The position numbers and the translations under genes are program-made. Under the pieces are notes generated by a model, which saw nothing but the letters and a program-made list of their open reading frames with translations, was not told the DNA's origin and searched no databases. This document shows positions 17,881-27,073 of a stretch of 64,000 nucleotides of DNA, one piece after another. Positions within the stretch are counted from its first letter, which is position 1, and every line of letters starts with the position of its first letter. Origin of the DNA: Pseudomonas sp. efr-133-TYG-5 (GTDB lineage Bacteria; Pseudomonadota; Gammaproteobacteria; Pseudomonadales; Pseudomonadaceae); contig NZ_JARVSM010000001.1 of the NCBI RefSeq assembly GCF_030209175.1, positions 496,001-560,000 of the forward strand, in the 5' to 3' direction.

Positions 17881-18804
17881 CTACGCTGGAAGGACAGACG
17901 TCGCAGGCTGCTTCTGCGCTGTCTGCCGGATGATTTCGCCAAACGCCCGGACCAGCGGACTGCGCTCGTGCTTGCGCGTCAGTAGCAGCAACGGCGCGCT
18001 GGCCTCGGGTTCGGCCAGGGGGCGGTAGGTGACGCCGTGTTTTGCCAGTACCTGGGTGCATTGCGGCACGACAGCGACGCCACGGCCAGCGGCGACCAGC
18101 GCGATGATCGAGGTGATCTGCTTGCCCTTGGGGCCGGGCAGGGGCGTCAGGGCGTGGCGCCGGTACAAGGCGTCGATGATCTGGTTCAGCCCGGAACCGT
18201 AATCGGTGGGGAAGGCGATCAGCGGGTAGGCGCTCAGCTCGGCGAGAGTCAGCTGTGCCTGCCGGGCCAGCGGGCTGTCGCTGGCGATGGCGGCGATCAG
18301 CGGCTCGTTGTCCAGGCAGGTCGCTTCGATCTCGCTGGCTTCGGCGGGCGGAGGCATGCGGCTCAGACCGATGTCCAGGCGTCCGTCGATCAACTGCGCG
18401 AATTGCTGGCTGGACGCGCCTTCCTCGATGTTCAGTTGCACCTGCGGATGCGCCGAACAGAACGTCTGGATGGCCGCGCTGAAGATGTCCGACAGGGCGA
18501 TCGAACTGGCGTAACCCAGCGCGAGATTGCCCACCGCGCCCGTCGCCAGTTGACGCGAGACATTCGCGGCGAGCTCGACCTGCTCCAGCACCGAACGGGC
18601 GTAAGGCAAGAAGTGTTGGCCTGCGGTGGTGAGCGTGACGCTGCGACTGCTGCGGTCGAACAGACGAAACCCCAACTGTGTCTCGAGCGCGGAAATCTGC
18701 CGGGTCAGCGGCGGCTGGGACATGTACAGGCGCGTGGCAGCGCGGCCAAAGTGCAACTCGTCACTGACGACCAGGAAACAGCGCAGGCGGCGGAGGTCGA
18801 TCAT
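17881..18804 (-). CDS. LysR-family transcriptional regulator (YnfL-like)
   Basis: 307 residues: LysR HTH at the N-terminus (LRRLRCFLVVSDELHFGRAATRL, MSQPPLTRQISALETQLG) and a periplasmic-binding-like effector domain. Start ATG 18804 has AAGGA 5 nt upstream; ATG 18810 is directly behind the same AAGG and is less likely. It is divergent from an MFS gene of the YnfM type. In E. coli the LysR gene ynfL is likewise divergent from ynfM, so the pair looks conserved and the regulator probably controls the transporter. Confidence 0.93.
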   Translation of the reverse strand: MIDLRRLRCFLVVSDELHFGRAATRLYMSQPPLTRQISALETQLGFRLFDRSSRSVTLTTAGQHFLPYARSVLEQVELAANVSRQLATGAVGNLALGYASSIALSDIFSAAIQTFCSAHPQVQLNIEEGASSQQFAQLIDGRLDIGLSRMPPPAEASEIEATCLDNEPLIAAIASDSPLARQAQLTLAELSAYPLIAFPTDYGSGLNQIIDALYRRHALTPLPGPKGKQITSIIALVAAGRGVAVVPQCTQVLAKHGVTYRPLAEPEASAPLLLLTRKHERSPLVRAFGEIIRQTAQKQPATSVLPA

Positions 18805-18911
18805 CGTCATCCTTGAGGTATCAATCGGTCGGAAATCGGTATTGGCTGGTTTCGCCCGCCCATCTTATAAAACTGTTTGAAAATATTACGAATTATCTTG
18901 GGAATCACTGC

Positions 18912-20063
18912 GTGGGTCGTCCTCGAGTTGCCCTGTTTCTGGCGGGCTGCGCCGCTTTCATCAACCTTTATGCGACGCAGGGGCTGCTGAGTGAATTGGC
19001 CGCGACCTTTGCCATTTCGCCCCGCCAGGCCAGTTGGAGCATTACGGTGACGACGCTGGCCGTGGCGCTCACCGCGCCATTTGTCAGCCGCCTGAGCGGG
19101 CGGGCAGAGCAGCACCGGGTGATTGCGCTGGCGGCCATCCTGTTGGCGCTGCCGGCGCTGATGGCGGCCGGCGCGAACAGCTTCGGTGAGCTGCTGCTGT
19201 GGCGCGCGGGGCAGGGCGTGCTGATTCCGCTGGTGTTCGCCACCAGCGTCGCCTACATCGGCGTGCGCTGGAGCGGCCCAGCCGTGACGGAAATGACCAG
19301 CGTGTACATCGCCGGCACGGTGCTGGGCGGGTTCAGCGGACGCTTCCTCACTGGCCTGCTCACCGAGTTAGCTGACTGGCGCCTGGCCCTGGCGGTACTG
19401 GCCGGGCTGAACCTGATGATCGGCCTGGGGATTTACCTGCTGCTGCCGCGCAACCCTCGATTGCGCGCAACAACAGCCGCCGATCACCAGGCAAGGCGCA
19501 GCGAGTTGCTGAGCAAACCGTTGCTCGCCACCTACGCCGTGGGTTTCTGCGTGCTGTTCGCGCAAGTGGCGATGTTTACCTACGTCGGCCTGCACCTGAG
19601 CCAGGCGCCGTTTTTCCTCGGTACGGCGGCGCTCGGAGCGATTTATGCGGTGTTTCTGCTGGCGTTGGTGGTGGTGCCGGTCGCGGGGCGACTGGGCAAG
19701 GCCCGGCCGCGCCACCAATGGGTGACTGTCGCGGTGTGGCTCGGCGTCAGCGGCTCGCTGCTGAGCCTGGCGCCCTCGCTGTGGCTGGTCGTGCTCGGTC
19801 TGGCGCTGAGCTGCACCGGGGTGTTTCTCGCCCAAGCCGCCGCCAACGCCTTCATCACCGCCCATGCCCGGCACAACAAGGCCGGCGCCGTGGGCCTGTA
19901 CCTGAGCGCCTACTACCTGGGCGGCAGTGGCGGGGCTTTCTTCCCCGGCCTGCTGTGGGCGCAATGGGGCTGGCCCGCCTGCATCGCCCTGATCGTGCTG
20001 CTGCAATTGCTGCCGCTGTTGCTGGTGCAGCGCGGCTGGAAAACCACCCCTCAACCGAACTGA
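18912..20063 (+). CDS. MFS transporter (YnfM-like)
   Basis: About 383 residues with 12 hydrophobic segments. AFINLYATQGLLSELAATF, SWSITVTTLAVALTAPFVS and YLSAYYLGGSGGAFFPG resemble the YnfM/AraJ-type exporters. The frame begins at ATG 18813, but the first 33 residues are not membrane-like; GTG 18912 starts directly before the first helix with GGGA about 9 nt upstream, so I prefer it and flag the uncertainty. The 107-bp gap to the divergent LysR holds both promoters. The substrate is unknown. The AbrB-type membrane gene follows 18 nt later. Confidence 0.88.
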   Translation: MGRPRVALFLAGCAAFINLYATQGLLSELAATFAISPRQASWSITVTTLAVALTAPFVSRLSGRAEQHRVIALAAILLALPALMAAGANSFGELLLWRAGQGVLIPLVFATSVAYIGVRWSGPAVTEMTSVYIAGTVLGGFSGRFLTGLLTELADWRLALAVLAGLNLMIGLGIYLLLPRNPRLRATTAADHQARRSELLSKPLLATYAVGFCVLFAQVAMFTYVGLHLSQAPFFLGTAALGAIYAVFLLALVVVPVAGRLGKARPRHQWVTVAVWLGVSGSLLSLAPSLWLVVLGLALSCTGVFLAQAAANAFITAHARHNKAGAVGLYLSAYYLGGSGGAFFPGLLWAQWGWPACIALIVLLQLLPLLLVQRGWKTTPQPN

Positions 20064-20081
20064 CTCGCCGAGACGAATGGA

Positions 20082-21143
20082 ATGCCCACCCCTGCACACA
20101 ATGGATTGCCAATGAACACTCTGCGCGAAAGCCTTATCCCGATTCCCGTGGCCGCACTGGGCGCCTGGCTTGGTTACCTGAGCGGGCTGCCGCTCGGTGA
20201 ATTGATCGGTGCCATCTGCCTGGTCACCGCACTGAGCAAGCTCGGCGTGCGCATGCGCATGCCCTATCCGTTCGTGGCCACCGTGCAATTGCTGCTCGGC
20301 ATCAGCGTCGGCGCCATCGTCAGCGCCTCGATGATCGCGCAACTGAGTGACCTGAGTATCGTTGTCGGCCTGCTGATCTGCATGACCACGCAGGTCCTGG
20401 TCGGCTACAACTGGCTGCGGCGCATGGAGCGCTGGGGGCACATCGAAAGCCTGCTCGGCTCGATTCCCGGCGCGATGGCGGCGGTAATGACGGTATCGGG
20501 GGAGGAGGGGCCGGCCTCCGGGCGCATTGCCTTCGTGCACATTGTGCGTCTGCTGGCGCTGTTGCTGGTGGTGACGCTCATTGCCGGCGGGCACGCCGAC
20601 AGTGCGCCGCCGACGCTCGGCACGTGGCTCGATTACCTCGGGGTGATTCCCCCGGCCATCGCAGCGGCGCTCAGCGGTTATCTGCTGGAACGCTTCGCTG
20701 TGCCGGCGCCCTACATGCTGACCGGGCTGATCTTTACCGCGGCGATCAATGTCGGGCTCCCGCAGTTCCAGCTGCATGTTCCCGAGCCACTGGCAATCGT
20801 CGCGCTGATCCTGCTCGGCGGCCTGATCGGCATTCGCCTCAAGGACATTACCCTCCGGGATTTGCTGCGATACATCCGCGCCGGACTGGTCGTCACCGCC
20901 CTGACGTTCTGCACCACGTTGCTGGTGGCTTTCACTTTCAGCCAGATGACCGGCAAGCCGTTCCTGGCGCTGTTCATGTCGTGGGTGCCGGGCGGCGTCG
21001 AGGTGATGACCGCCGCCGCGTTGCTGCTCAAGCTCGACCCGGCCTTCGTCATGCTCAATCACGTGGTACGCATGTCGATCATCCATTTCGCACCGGTGTT
21101 TCTGCCCAAGCGGCTGCTGCAAAGTGCGCAGCCTGAGCACTAG
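20082..21143 (+). CDS. AbrB-duplication family membrane protein
   Basis: 353 residues, about ten membrane helices arranged as two repeats, each with a GxxxG-rich half (for example LGAWLGYLSGLPLGELIGAI). This is the family often labelled 'AbrB' or 'putative ammonia monooxygenase'; it is neither a proven regulator nor a proven enzyme, and transport is only a guess. Two ATGs are possible: 20082, or 20112 (MNTLRESLIPIPVAAL), the latter giving a start closer to the first helix. It follows the MFS gene by 18 nt and is likely co-transcribed. Confidence 0.87.
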   Translation: MPTPAHNGLPMNTLRESLIPIPVAALGAWLGYLSGLPLGELIGAICLVTALSKLGVRMRMPYPFVATVQLLLGISVGAIVSASMIAQLSDLSIVVGLLICMTTQVLVGYNWLRRMERWGHIESLLGSIPGAMAAVMTVSGEEGPASGRIAFVHIVRLLALLLVVTLIAGGHADSAPPTLGTWLDYLGVIPPAIAAALSGYLLERFAVPAPYMLTGLIFTAAINVGLPQFQLHVPEPLAIVALILLGGLIGIRLKDITLRDLLRYIRAGLVVTALTFCTTLLVAFTFSQMTGKPFLALFMSWVPGGVEVMTAAALLLKLDPAFVMLNHVVRMSIIHFAPVFLPKRLLQSAQPEH

Positions 21144-21269
21144 CGCAGCTGCAGTCGGGCGGGCGCGCGGCACAGCGTTGATCGCCCATTCAGCCGCCGG
21201 TACAGACTTGCGGCTGAAAATCCGGATAATGGCGGCCAATCTGTTCAGCTCGCTATTCTGGTAATCCGC

Positions 21270-23474
21270 ATGGAAATCAAGGTCAACTTTCTCGACAACC
21301 TTCGACTTGAGGCCAAGTTCGACGACTTCACGGTGATCGCCGATCAACCGATCCGCTACAAAGGCGACGGTTCGGCCCCGGGTCCGTTCGATTACTTCCT
21401 GGCTTCGTCGGCGTTGTGTGCGGCGTACTTTGTGAAGTTGTACTGCGAAACCCGCAACATTCCGACCGAGAATATTCGCCTGTCGCAGAACAACATTGTC
21501 GACCCGGAAAACCGCTACAAGCAGATTTTCAAGATCCAGGTCGAGCTGCCGGCGGACATTTCCGCCAAGGACCGCCAGGGCATCCTGCGTTCCATCGACC
21601 GCTGCACCGTGAAGAAAGTGGTGCAGACCGGCCCGGATTTCGTCATCGAGGAAGTCGACAACCTCGACGCCGACGCGCAGGCCTTGCTGATGCTCAACGC
21701 CGATGCCCAGGCGAGCACTTACATCGCCGGCAAGGATCTGCCGCTGGAGCAGACCATCGCCAACATGTCGGGGATCCTTGCCGAGCTGGGCATGAAGATC
21801 GAGATCGCCTCGTGGCGCAATATCGTGCCTAACGTCTGGTCGCTGCACATCCGCGATGCGCATTCGCCGATGTGCTTCACCAACGGCAAGGGTGCGACCA
21901 AGGAGAGTGCGCTGGCCTCGGCGCTGGGCGAGTTCATCGAGCGGCTGAACTGCAACTTCTTCTACAACGACCAGTTCTGGGGCGAAGACATCGCCAACGC
22001 AGCGTTCGTGCATTACCCGAACGAGCGCTGGTTCAAACCGGGGCCGAACGATGCGCTGCCGGCAGAAATCCTCGACGAATACTGCCTGGAAATCTTCAAC
22101 CCGGACGGCGAGCTGCGCGGCTCGCACCTGTACGACACCAACTCCGGCAACACCCAGCGTGGCATTTGCGCGCTGCCGTTCGTACGGCAGTCGGACGGCG
22201 AGGTGGTGTACTTCCCGTCGAACCTGATCGAAAACCTCTACCTGAGCAACGGCATGAGCGCCGGCAACACCCTGGCCGAGGCGCAGGTGCAGTGCCTGTC
22301 GGAGATCTTCGAGCGCGCGGTCAAGCGTGAAATCCTCGAGGGCGAAATGGCCCTGCCGGATGTGCCGCAGGAGGTGCTGGCGAAATACCCGAGCATTCTC
22401 GCCGGAATCCAGGGCCTGGAAGAGCAGGGCTTCCCCGTGCTGGTCAAGGATGCGTCGCTGGGCGGCGAATTCCCGGTGATGTGCGTGACCCTGATGAACC
22501 CGCGCACCGGTGGCGTGTTCGCCTCGTTCGGCGCGCACCCGAGTTTCGAAGTGGCGCTGGAACGCAGCCTCACCGAACTGCTCCAGGGCCGCAGCTTCGA
22601 AGGCCTCAACGACCTGCCGCAACCGACCTTCGAAGGCCACGCGGTGACCGAACCGAACAACTTCGTCGAGCACTTTATCGACTCCAGCGGCGTGGTGTCG
22701 TGGCGCTTCTTCAGTGCCAAGGCTGACTTCGAGTTCGTCGAGTGGGATTTCACCAGCGCCGGCGAAAACGCCAACGCCGAGGAAGCCGCGACGCTGTTCG
22801 GCATTCTCGAAACGCTGGGCAAGGAAGTGTACATGGCGGTCTACGACGATCTGGGCGCCACGGCGTGCCGCATCCTCGTGCCGGACTACTCGGAAATCTA
22901 CCCGGTCGACGACCTGATCTGGGACAACACCAACAAGGCCCTGCAATTCCGTGCCGACATCCTCAACCTGCACAACCTCAGCAAGGTCGGCCTGCGCACC
23001 CTGGCCAAGCGTCTGGAAGACAGCGAGCTGGATGACTACACCGACATCACCACGCTGATCGGCATCGAGTTCGACGACAACACCGCGTGGGGCCAGTTGA
23101 CGATTCTCGAGCTGAAACTGCTGATCTACGTGGCTCTGCAGAAGTTCGAGCAAGCCAAGGATCTGGTGGAAGCCTTCCTGCAATACAACGACAACACCGT
23201 CGAGCGCGGGCTGTTCTACCAAGCGTTGAACGCGGTGCTGGAAGTGCAGCTCGACGACGATCTGGAGCTGGAAGACTACGAAGCCAACTTCCGCCGGATG
23301 TTCGGCAACGAGCGGATGGACGCGGTGATCGGTTCGGTGAATGGCAGCGTACGCTTCTACGGGCTGACGCCGACGAGCATGAAGCTCGAAGGCCTCGACC
23401 GCCATCAGCGACTGGTCGACAGCTACAAGAAACTGCATGCGGCACGGGCCAGAGCGGCCGGCCTGATCGGCTGA
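21270..23474 (+). CDS. OsmC-YcaO fusion protein
   Basis: 734 residues. Residues 1 to ~135 form an OsmC-like domain (GSAPGPFDYFLASSALCAAYFVKLYC, with a second cysteine in SIDRCTVKK). Residues ~150-540 are a YcaO domain (FTNGKGATKESALASALGEFIERL, AEAQVQCLSEIFERAVKRE, ERSLTELLQGRS), and the C-terminal ~150 residues are helical and TPR-like. E. coli YcaO (586 residues), which supports RimO in beta-methylthiolation of ribosomal protein S12, has the YcaO and C-terminal parts; the OsmC fusion is known in pseudomonads. YcaO domains use ATP to activate backbone amides. It is monocistronic, with a terminator 12 nt after the stop. Confidence 0.93.
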   Translation: MEIKVNFLDNLRLEAKFDDFTVIADQPIRYKGDGSAPGPFDYFLASSALCAAYFVKLYCETRNIPTENIRLSQNNIVDPENRYKQIFKIQVELPADISAKDRQGILRSIDRCTVKKVVQTGPDFVIEEVDNLDADAQALLMLNADAQASTYIAGKDLPLEQTIANMSGILAELGMKIEIASWRNIVPNVWSLHIRDAHSPMCFTNGKGATKESALASALGEFIERLNCNFFYNDQFWGEDIANAAFVHYPNERWFKPGPNDALPAEILDEYCLEIFNPDGELRGSHLYDTNSGNTQRGICALPFVRQSDGEVVYFPSNLIENLYLSNGMSAGNTLAEAQVQCLSEIFERAVKREILEGEMALPDVPQEVLAKYPSILAGIQGLEEQGFPVLVKDASLGGEFPVMCVTLMNPRTGGVFASFGAHPSFEVALERSLTELLQGRSFEGLNDLPQPTFEGHAVTEPNNFVEHFIDSSGVVSWRFFSAKADFEFVEWDFTSAGENANAEEAATLFGILETLGKEVYMAVYDDLGATACRILVPDYSEIYPVDDLIWDNTNKALQFRADILNLHNLSKVGLRTLAKRLEDSELDDYTDITTLIGIEFDDNTAWGQLTILELKLLIYVALQKFEQAKDLVEAFLQYNDNTVERGLFYQALNAVLEVQLDDDLELEDYEANFRRMFGNERMDAVIGSVNGSVRFYGLTPTSMKLEGLDRHQRLVDSYKKLHAARARAAGLIG

Positions 23475-23486
23475 TCGCCCGATGAA

Positions 23487-23517
23487 AAAAAAGCACCCTG
23501 CGGGGTGTTTTTTTATT
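23487..23517 (+). terminator. Rho-independent terminator after the OsmC-YcaO gene
   Basis: CACCC (23494-23498) pairs with GGGTG (23503-23507) around a TGCG loop; a run of eight A precedes the stem and seven T follow it. The flanking A/T runs extend the stem and make it usable in both directions, so it can also serve the membrane-protein gene converging from the right. Confidence 0.9.
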
Positions 23518-23537
23518 TCCGCGCAAAGCGTACAGGG

Positions 23538-24098
23538 CTAATTGCTCAGTGAAATGACGGTGTCCAGCGCGTTGATCGGCACGTACAGCAAGGTGATGCC
23601 GGCGTAGGTTCGGCGCGATTTGGCCAGGAATGCGCCGATAGGCAGAACGATCATCACCAGGTCGAGGATTCCCCACAGCGCCAGTGGCGAGGCCTGGAAC
23701 AGCGTGACGTTGACCACCAGCCCCAGCACCAGATAGGTCGACAACGACAGCAAGGCGTAACGACCATCCTGCTCGAAGTAGATGCGTAGACCGTTCTGCT
23801 CGTCTTCACTGCGACTGGGCAGCAACAGCGCAGACGAAACGAACAGCGACAAGGCCAACAGCACCAGCAGCAAAAACTCTGCAAACGAAAAGGTCGACTT
23901 GATGCTGGGCAACGAGTTGACCGCCCACCAGAAATCCAGCTGCGTGGCAAACAGCATGACGGCCCAGACCAGCGCGACCCAATCGGGAGCGGCCGTGCGG
24001 CGGATCCGGAATACGGTCAGCGCGCCGAGCAGCAGGCGGGTGACGGAAAGGCCCAGAATCATCGAGAGCACCGTGGCGACGATTGGGAAATTGCTCAT
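23538..24098 (-). CDS. Hypothetical inner-membrane protein
   Basis: 186 residues with five to six hydrophobic segments (for example VATVLSMILGLSVTRLLLGAL and FAEFLLLVLLALSLFVSSALLL) and a charged cytoplasmic loop (PSRSEDEQNG). I do not recognise a named family and see no catalytic motif. ATG 24098 follows GGAGG (CATGGAGGGTTC), a good ribosome site. It lies between the bidirectional terminator and the pqiA genes; the 48-nt gap to the pqiA stop would allow co-transcription with them. Confidence 0.75.
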   Translation of the reverse strand: MSNFPIVATVLSMILGLSVTRLLLGALTVFRIRRTAAPDWVALVWAVMLFATQLDFWWAVNSLPSIKSTFSFAEFLLLVLLALSLFVSSALLLPSRSEDEQNGLRIYFEQDGRYALLSLSTYLVLGLVVNVTLFQASPLALWGILDLVMIVLPIGAFLAKSRRTYAGITLLYVPINALDTVISLSN

Positions 24099-24146
24099 GA
24101 ACCCTCCATGGGCATTGGCGTTACGAAGAGCAGCGGCAGCTGTGAT

Positions 24147-24791
24147 TCATGGAGTGGTCAGTTCGTCCGCGGCCGCCTCGGCGGGTGGATTTTCCCAGAT
24201 CAGGCGTGGATCGAAACTCATGGCCGACAGCATGGTGAAGACCACCACCAGGCCGAAGAACAGGATGCCCGGCCGCGGCTCGATATCACCCAGCGCCTGG
24301 AATTTCACCAGTGCGGCCACCAGCGCCACCACCAGCACGTCGAGCATCGACCAGTAACCGATCACTTCGACAAACCGATAAAGCTTCGAGCGCTCCTTGC
24401 GCGCCCAGTGACTGCCGCGCTGGACGGTTATCAGCAGCAGGGTGAGGGCGACGAACTTGATCCCCGGCACGGCGATACTGGCGATGAAGATGATCAGGGC
24501 GATGTCCCAGGCGCCATGCTCCCAGAACTCCAGGACCCCGCTCATGATGGTGCTGTCGGCGCCATTGCCGAGCATCGTCGTGTTCATCACCGGCAGCAGG
24601 TTGGCCGGCACATAGAACGCCAGCGCGGCGAACATATAGGCCCAGGTGCGTGCCAGTGAGTTGGTCTTGCGCCGGTGCAGCGGGGCGTCGCAACGCGGGC
24701 AGTGGTGCGGCTCGCCAGTCATGTCGCACGCCAGCCCGCAGCTGTGACACAGGCACAGGTTGAGTTCTGCGGCCGTCGGTGGGCGTTTCAC
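24147..24791 (-). CDS. pqiA: PqiA-family membrane protein, half-size, second copy
   Basis: 214 residues. An N-terminal zinc-ribbon pair (CHSCGLACDM and CPRCDAPLH) precedes four membrane helices with the PqiA motifs YVPANLLPVMNT and GYWSMLDVLVVALV. PqiA proteins supply the inner-membrane part of an MCE-type (PqiB) lipid-transport bridge. E. coli PqiA is a two-domain protein of about 417 residues; here two adjacent half-size genes do the job. GTG 24791 is the start: it overlaps the upstream stop by 4 nt and puts the zinc ribbon at the N-terminus. The frame is open further upstream, but that part is out of context. Confidence 0.9.
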   Translation of the reverse strand: MKRPPTAAELNLCLCHSCGLACDMTGEPHHCPRCDAPLHRRKTNSLARTWAYMFAALAFYVPANLLPVMNTTMLGNGADSTIMSGVLEFWEHGAWDIALIIFIASIAVPGIKFVALTLLLITVQRGSHWARKERSKLYRFVEVIGYWSMLDVLVVALVAALVKFQALGDIEPRPGILFFGLVVVFTMLSAMSFDPRLIWENPPAEAAADELTTP

Positions 24792-25384
24792 AGGATATTC
24801 CAGAGGTCGCGGATGTCGCGGCCAGCGATGCGGATCATCAGCAGGCTCAGCGCCGCCAGGGCAAACAGGCCGATACCGGGCAGCACATCGAGCATTCCCG
24901 CCAGTTTGAACACCGCCACCATCGCGCCGAGCAGACACACTTCGAGCATGCTCCACGGCCGCAACGTTTCAAGCCAGCGCATGGCGACCTTGAAACCGGG
25001 CGAGCGGCGGGAGGTGAGGGCGAAGCACAAGACCCAGATCAGCAGCACCAACTGGAACGCCGGGGCGATGATGATCGAGATGGCCGCGACCATGGCCATG
25101 AATGTGATCGGCCCCTGACTCAGGGCCAACACTGAATCCCACAGCGTCGCACTGTTCTTCAGGCCTTTGAGGCTGATGCTCATCACCGGATAGAAATTGG
25201 CGAACAGCCATAGCATCGCTGCCGTCAAGGTCAGCGCCAGACGTTGCTCCACCGTCAGGCTGCTGTAGCGTTCCAGCACGCCACCGCAACGTGCGCACAG
25301 GGTCTTCTGGTGTTTGGCGAGCGGCGTTTTTTCATACACGCAGTCGCAGTGCTCGCAAATGATCAGGTTTTGGTGGTTGACCAT
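24788..25384 (-). CDS. pqiA: PqiA-family membrane protein, half-size, first copy
   Basis: 198 residues. The N-terminal zinc ribbon (CEHCDCVYE, CARCGGVLE) is followed by four helices with LFANFYPVMSISLKG and LRPWSMLEVCLLGAMVA, the PqiA motifs in the same order as its neighbour. The start at ATG 25384 (MVNHQNLIICEHCD) is chosen because the preceding ~65 in-frame residues are not conserved in type. The 4-nt overlap with the second copy indicates translational coupling. The partners pqiB and pqiC are encoded about 24 kb away at 49-51 kb instead of downstream. Confidence 0.9.
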   Translation of the reverse strand: MVNHQNLIICEHCDCVYEKTPLAKHQKTLCARCGGVLERYSSLTVEQRLALTLTAAMLWLFANFYPVMSISLKGLKNSATLWDSVLALSQGPITFMAMVAAISIIIAPAFQLVLLIWVLCFALTSRRSPGFKVAMRWLETLRPWSMLEVCLLGAMVAVFKLAGMLDVLPGIGLFALAALSLLMIRIAGRDIRDLWNIL

Positions 25385-25628
25385 GGGCAGGCTCGCTGGA
25401 CGCGGGAAAGGAGAGGCATCAGGAAAAGAATAGAAGTGCCTGAGTGATCGGCAACTTTTTATTGCCGTTGGCTGCGATGCCTGGGACAAGGGCGAAGGAG
25501 GGGAGACGTGCAGCCGCTCTGGCTCGCGGTTGAGCCAATGGAGAAGCCTGATGAAATGATCCGCAACATTTTGAAACATTCATCCGAAGAGCGGGGTCAA
25601 CAGGATTCATTCCCTGCAAGAATCTCCC

Positions 25629-26813
25629 ATGAAAACACCCCGACCGTCCGCACGCCTGGAACCGCTGAATCAACTGCGCAACTTCAAAATGGCGAGATCG
25701 GCGCACGCTTATGTTCGCGGCAGCACCGTGCAGTTCTACGAATGGCTGCACAGCCAATCAGGTCGACGCCTGCCCAGCGGGCCCGCCGTGTGGATCTGCG
25801 GCGATTGTCACGCTGGCAACCTCGGGCCGACCGGAGACCTGAAAGGCCGCATCGACATTCATATTCGTGACCTCGATCAGACCGTTATCGGCAATCCCGC
25901 GCACGATCTGGTTCGACTGGCGCTGTCGCTGGCTACCGCCGCACGCGGTTCGGATCTGCCTGGCGTGGCTACGGCGCGCATGCTGGAAGAAATGATGCGT
26001 GGCTACGAGCAAGCGTTCGAAGACGACGTTGACGAAGAACCGCCGAGACCCGCGCAAGTGAAAGCCGGCATGCGCAGCGCGGTACAACGAACCTGGAAAC
26101 ACCTGGCCCGCGAGCGTATCGAAAACACCAAGGCGACCATTCCGATCGGCAAGAATTTCTGGTCGCTGTCGCGGGAAGAACGCGCCGCGCTGAAGACACT
26201 GTGCGCAACGCAGGACATCCACACCCTGGTGACCTCGCTCAAGGGCCGTTCAAAGGATGACCGGGTGAAAATGCTCGATTCGGCGTACTGGGTGAAAGGT
26301 TGCAGCTCACTGGGCCTGAAACGCTACGCGATCTTGCTGGGTGTGGGCGACGGTGATGACCAGGAATATTGCCTGCTCGACATCAAGCAAGCCGTCGCCG
26401 CCGCCGCACCACGAGCCGCCCGCGCATCAATGCCACGCGACAACGGCAAACGCGTGGTCGAGGGTGCACGGTTTCTGTCACCGGGCCTGGGCAACCGGAT
26501 GATCGCCACGCGCGTACTGGACCACGGATTCTTCGTCCGCGAGTTACTGCCGCAAGACATGAAACTGGAACTCGACCAACTCAGCCAACGCGACGCCATG
26601 CTGGCCGCCGGGTATCTGGCCAGAGTGGTGGGCATCGCGCATGCGCGCCAAATGGACATGGCCACGCGCGCATCGTGGATCAATGATCTGCAGGCATGCC
26701 GTTCGAAGACACTGGACGCACCGTCATGGCTGTGGTCGAGCGTGGTGCAGTTGGTGGGGAGTCATGAGCGCGGGTATCTGGAACATTGCCGGCGCTATGC
26801 GTTGCAGCATTGA
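25629..26813 (+). CDS. DUF2252 family protein
   Basis: 394 residues, soluble. DUF2252 landmarks are visible: RSAHAYVRGSTVQFYEWL, the kinase-like ICGDCHAGNLGP, and IHIRDLDQTVIGNPAHDLVRLALS; ARVVGIAHARQMD is near the C-terminus. The fold is thought to be related to phosphotransferases, with the GDxHxxN motif equivalent to the catalytic loop of aminoglycoside kinases; the function is not established. It is isolated, with an AT-rich patch directly downstream. Confidence 0.88.
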   Translation: MKTPRPSARLEPLNQLRNFKMARSAHAYVRGSTVQFYEWLHSQSGRRLPSGPAVWICGDCHAGNLGPTGDLKGRIDIHIRDLDQTVIGNPAHDLVRLALSLATAARGSDLPGVATARMLEEMMRGYEQAFEDDVDEEPPRPAQVKAGMRSAVQRTWKHLARERIENTKATIPIGKNFWSLSREERAALKTLCATQDIHTLVTSLKGRSKDDRVKMLDSAYWVKGCSSLGLKRYAILLGVGDGDDQEYCLLDIKQAVAAAAPRAARASMPRDNGKRVVEGARFLSPGLGNRMIATRVLDHGFFVRELLPQDMKLELDQLSQRDAMLAAGYLARVVGIAHARQMDMATRASWINDLQACRSKTLDAPSWLWSSVVQLVGSHERGYLEHCRRYALQH

Positions 26814-26911
26814 AGGGATTGAGGCGACGAGGTTGCCAACGCTTGTGAGCGTTGGTGACTGATGGAGTGATTTGGCGAACGGTGGGGCTCACGTCTGCAT
26901 ACATCATTTAA

Positions 26912-26944
26912 CATAATATACATTATGCGTACCGTTATATACGG
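26912..26944. promoter_or_regulatory. Pair of short palindromes in AT-rich spacer
   Basis: CATAAT-ATAC-ATTATG (26912-26927) is followed by CCGT-TATAT-ACGG (26932-26944). They sit in the 260-bp spacer before the orphan gene at 27074, where the base composition falls clearly below that of the neighbours. They could be operator sites or part of a promoter; no factor can be named. A third short inverted repeat, CAGCAT-GGCA-ATGCTG, lies near 27000. Confidence 0.35.
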
Positions 26945-27073
26945 AGCTGGGAGGCTTTGGCGGTCAGATTTAAAGCCTGGCGCTGCCTCCCGCTTTCAGC
27001 ATGGCAATGCTGATCACTGCGTGCTTGAATGCCGCCCGACAAACGTTGCCTCACCAATTGATGGAGAAATTGC

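Noticed and set aside
19368..23438. Very long minus-strand frame (1356 codons) across the MFS, AbrB and YcaO genes
   Set aside because: It spans four unrelated plus-strand genes. The sequence is dominated by His, Gln, Arg and Val as expected of a GC-rich shadow; no domain is recognisable.
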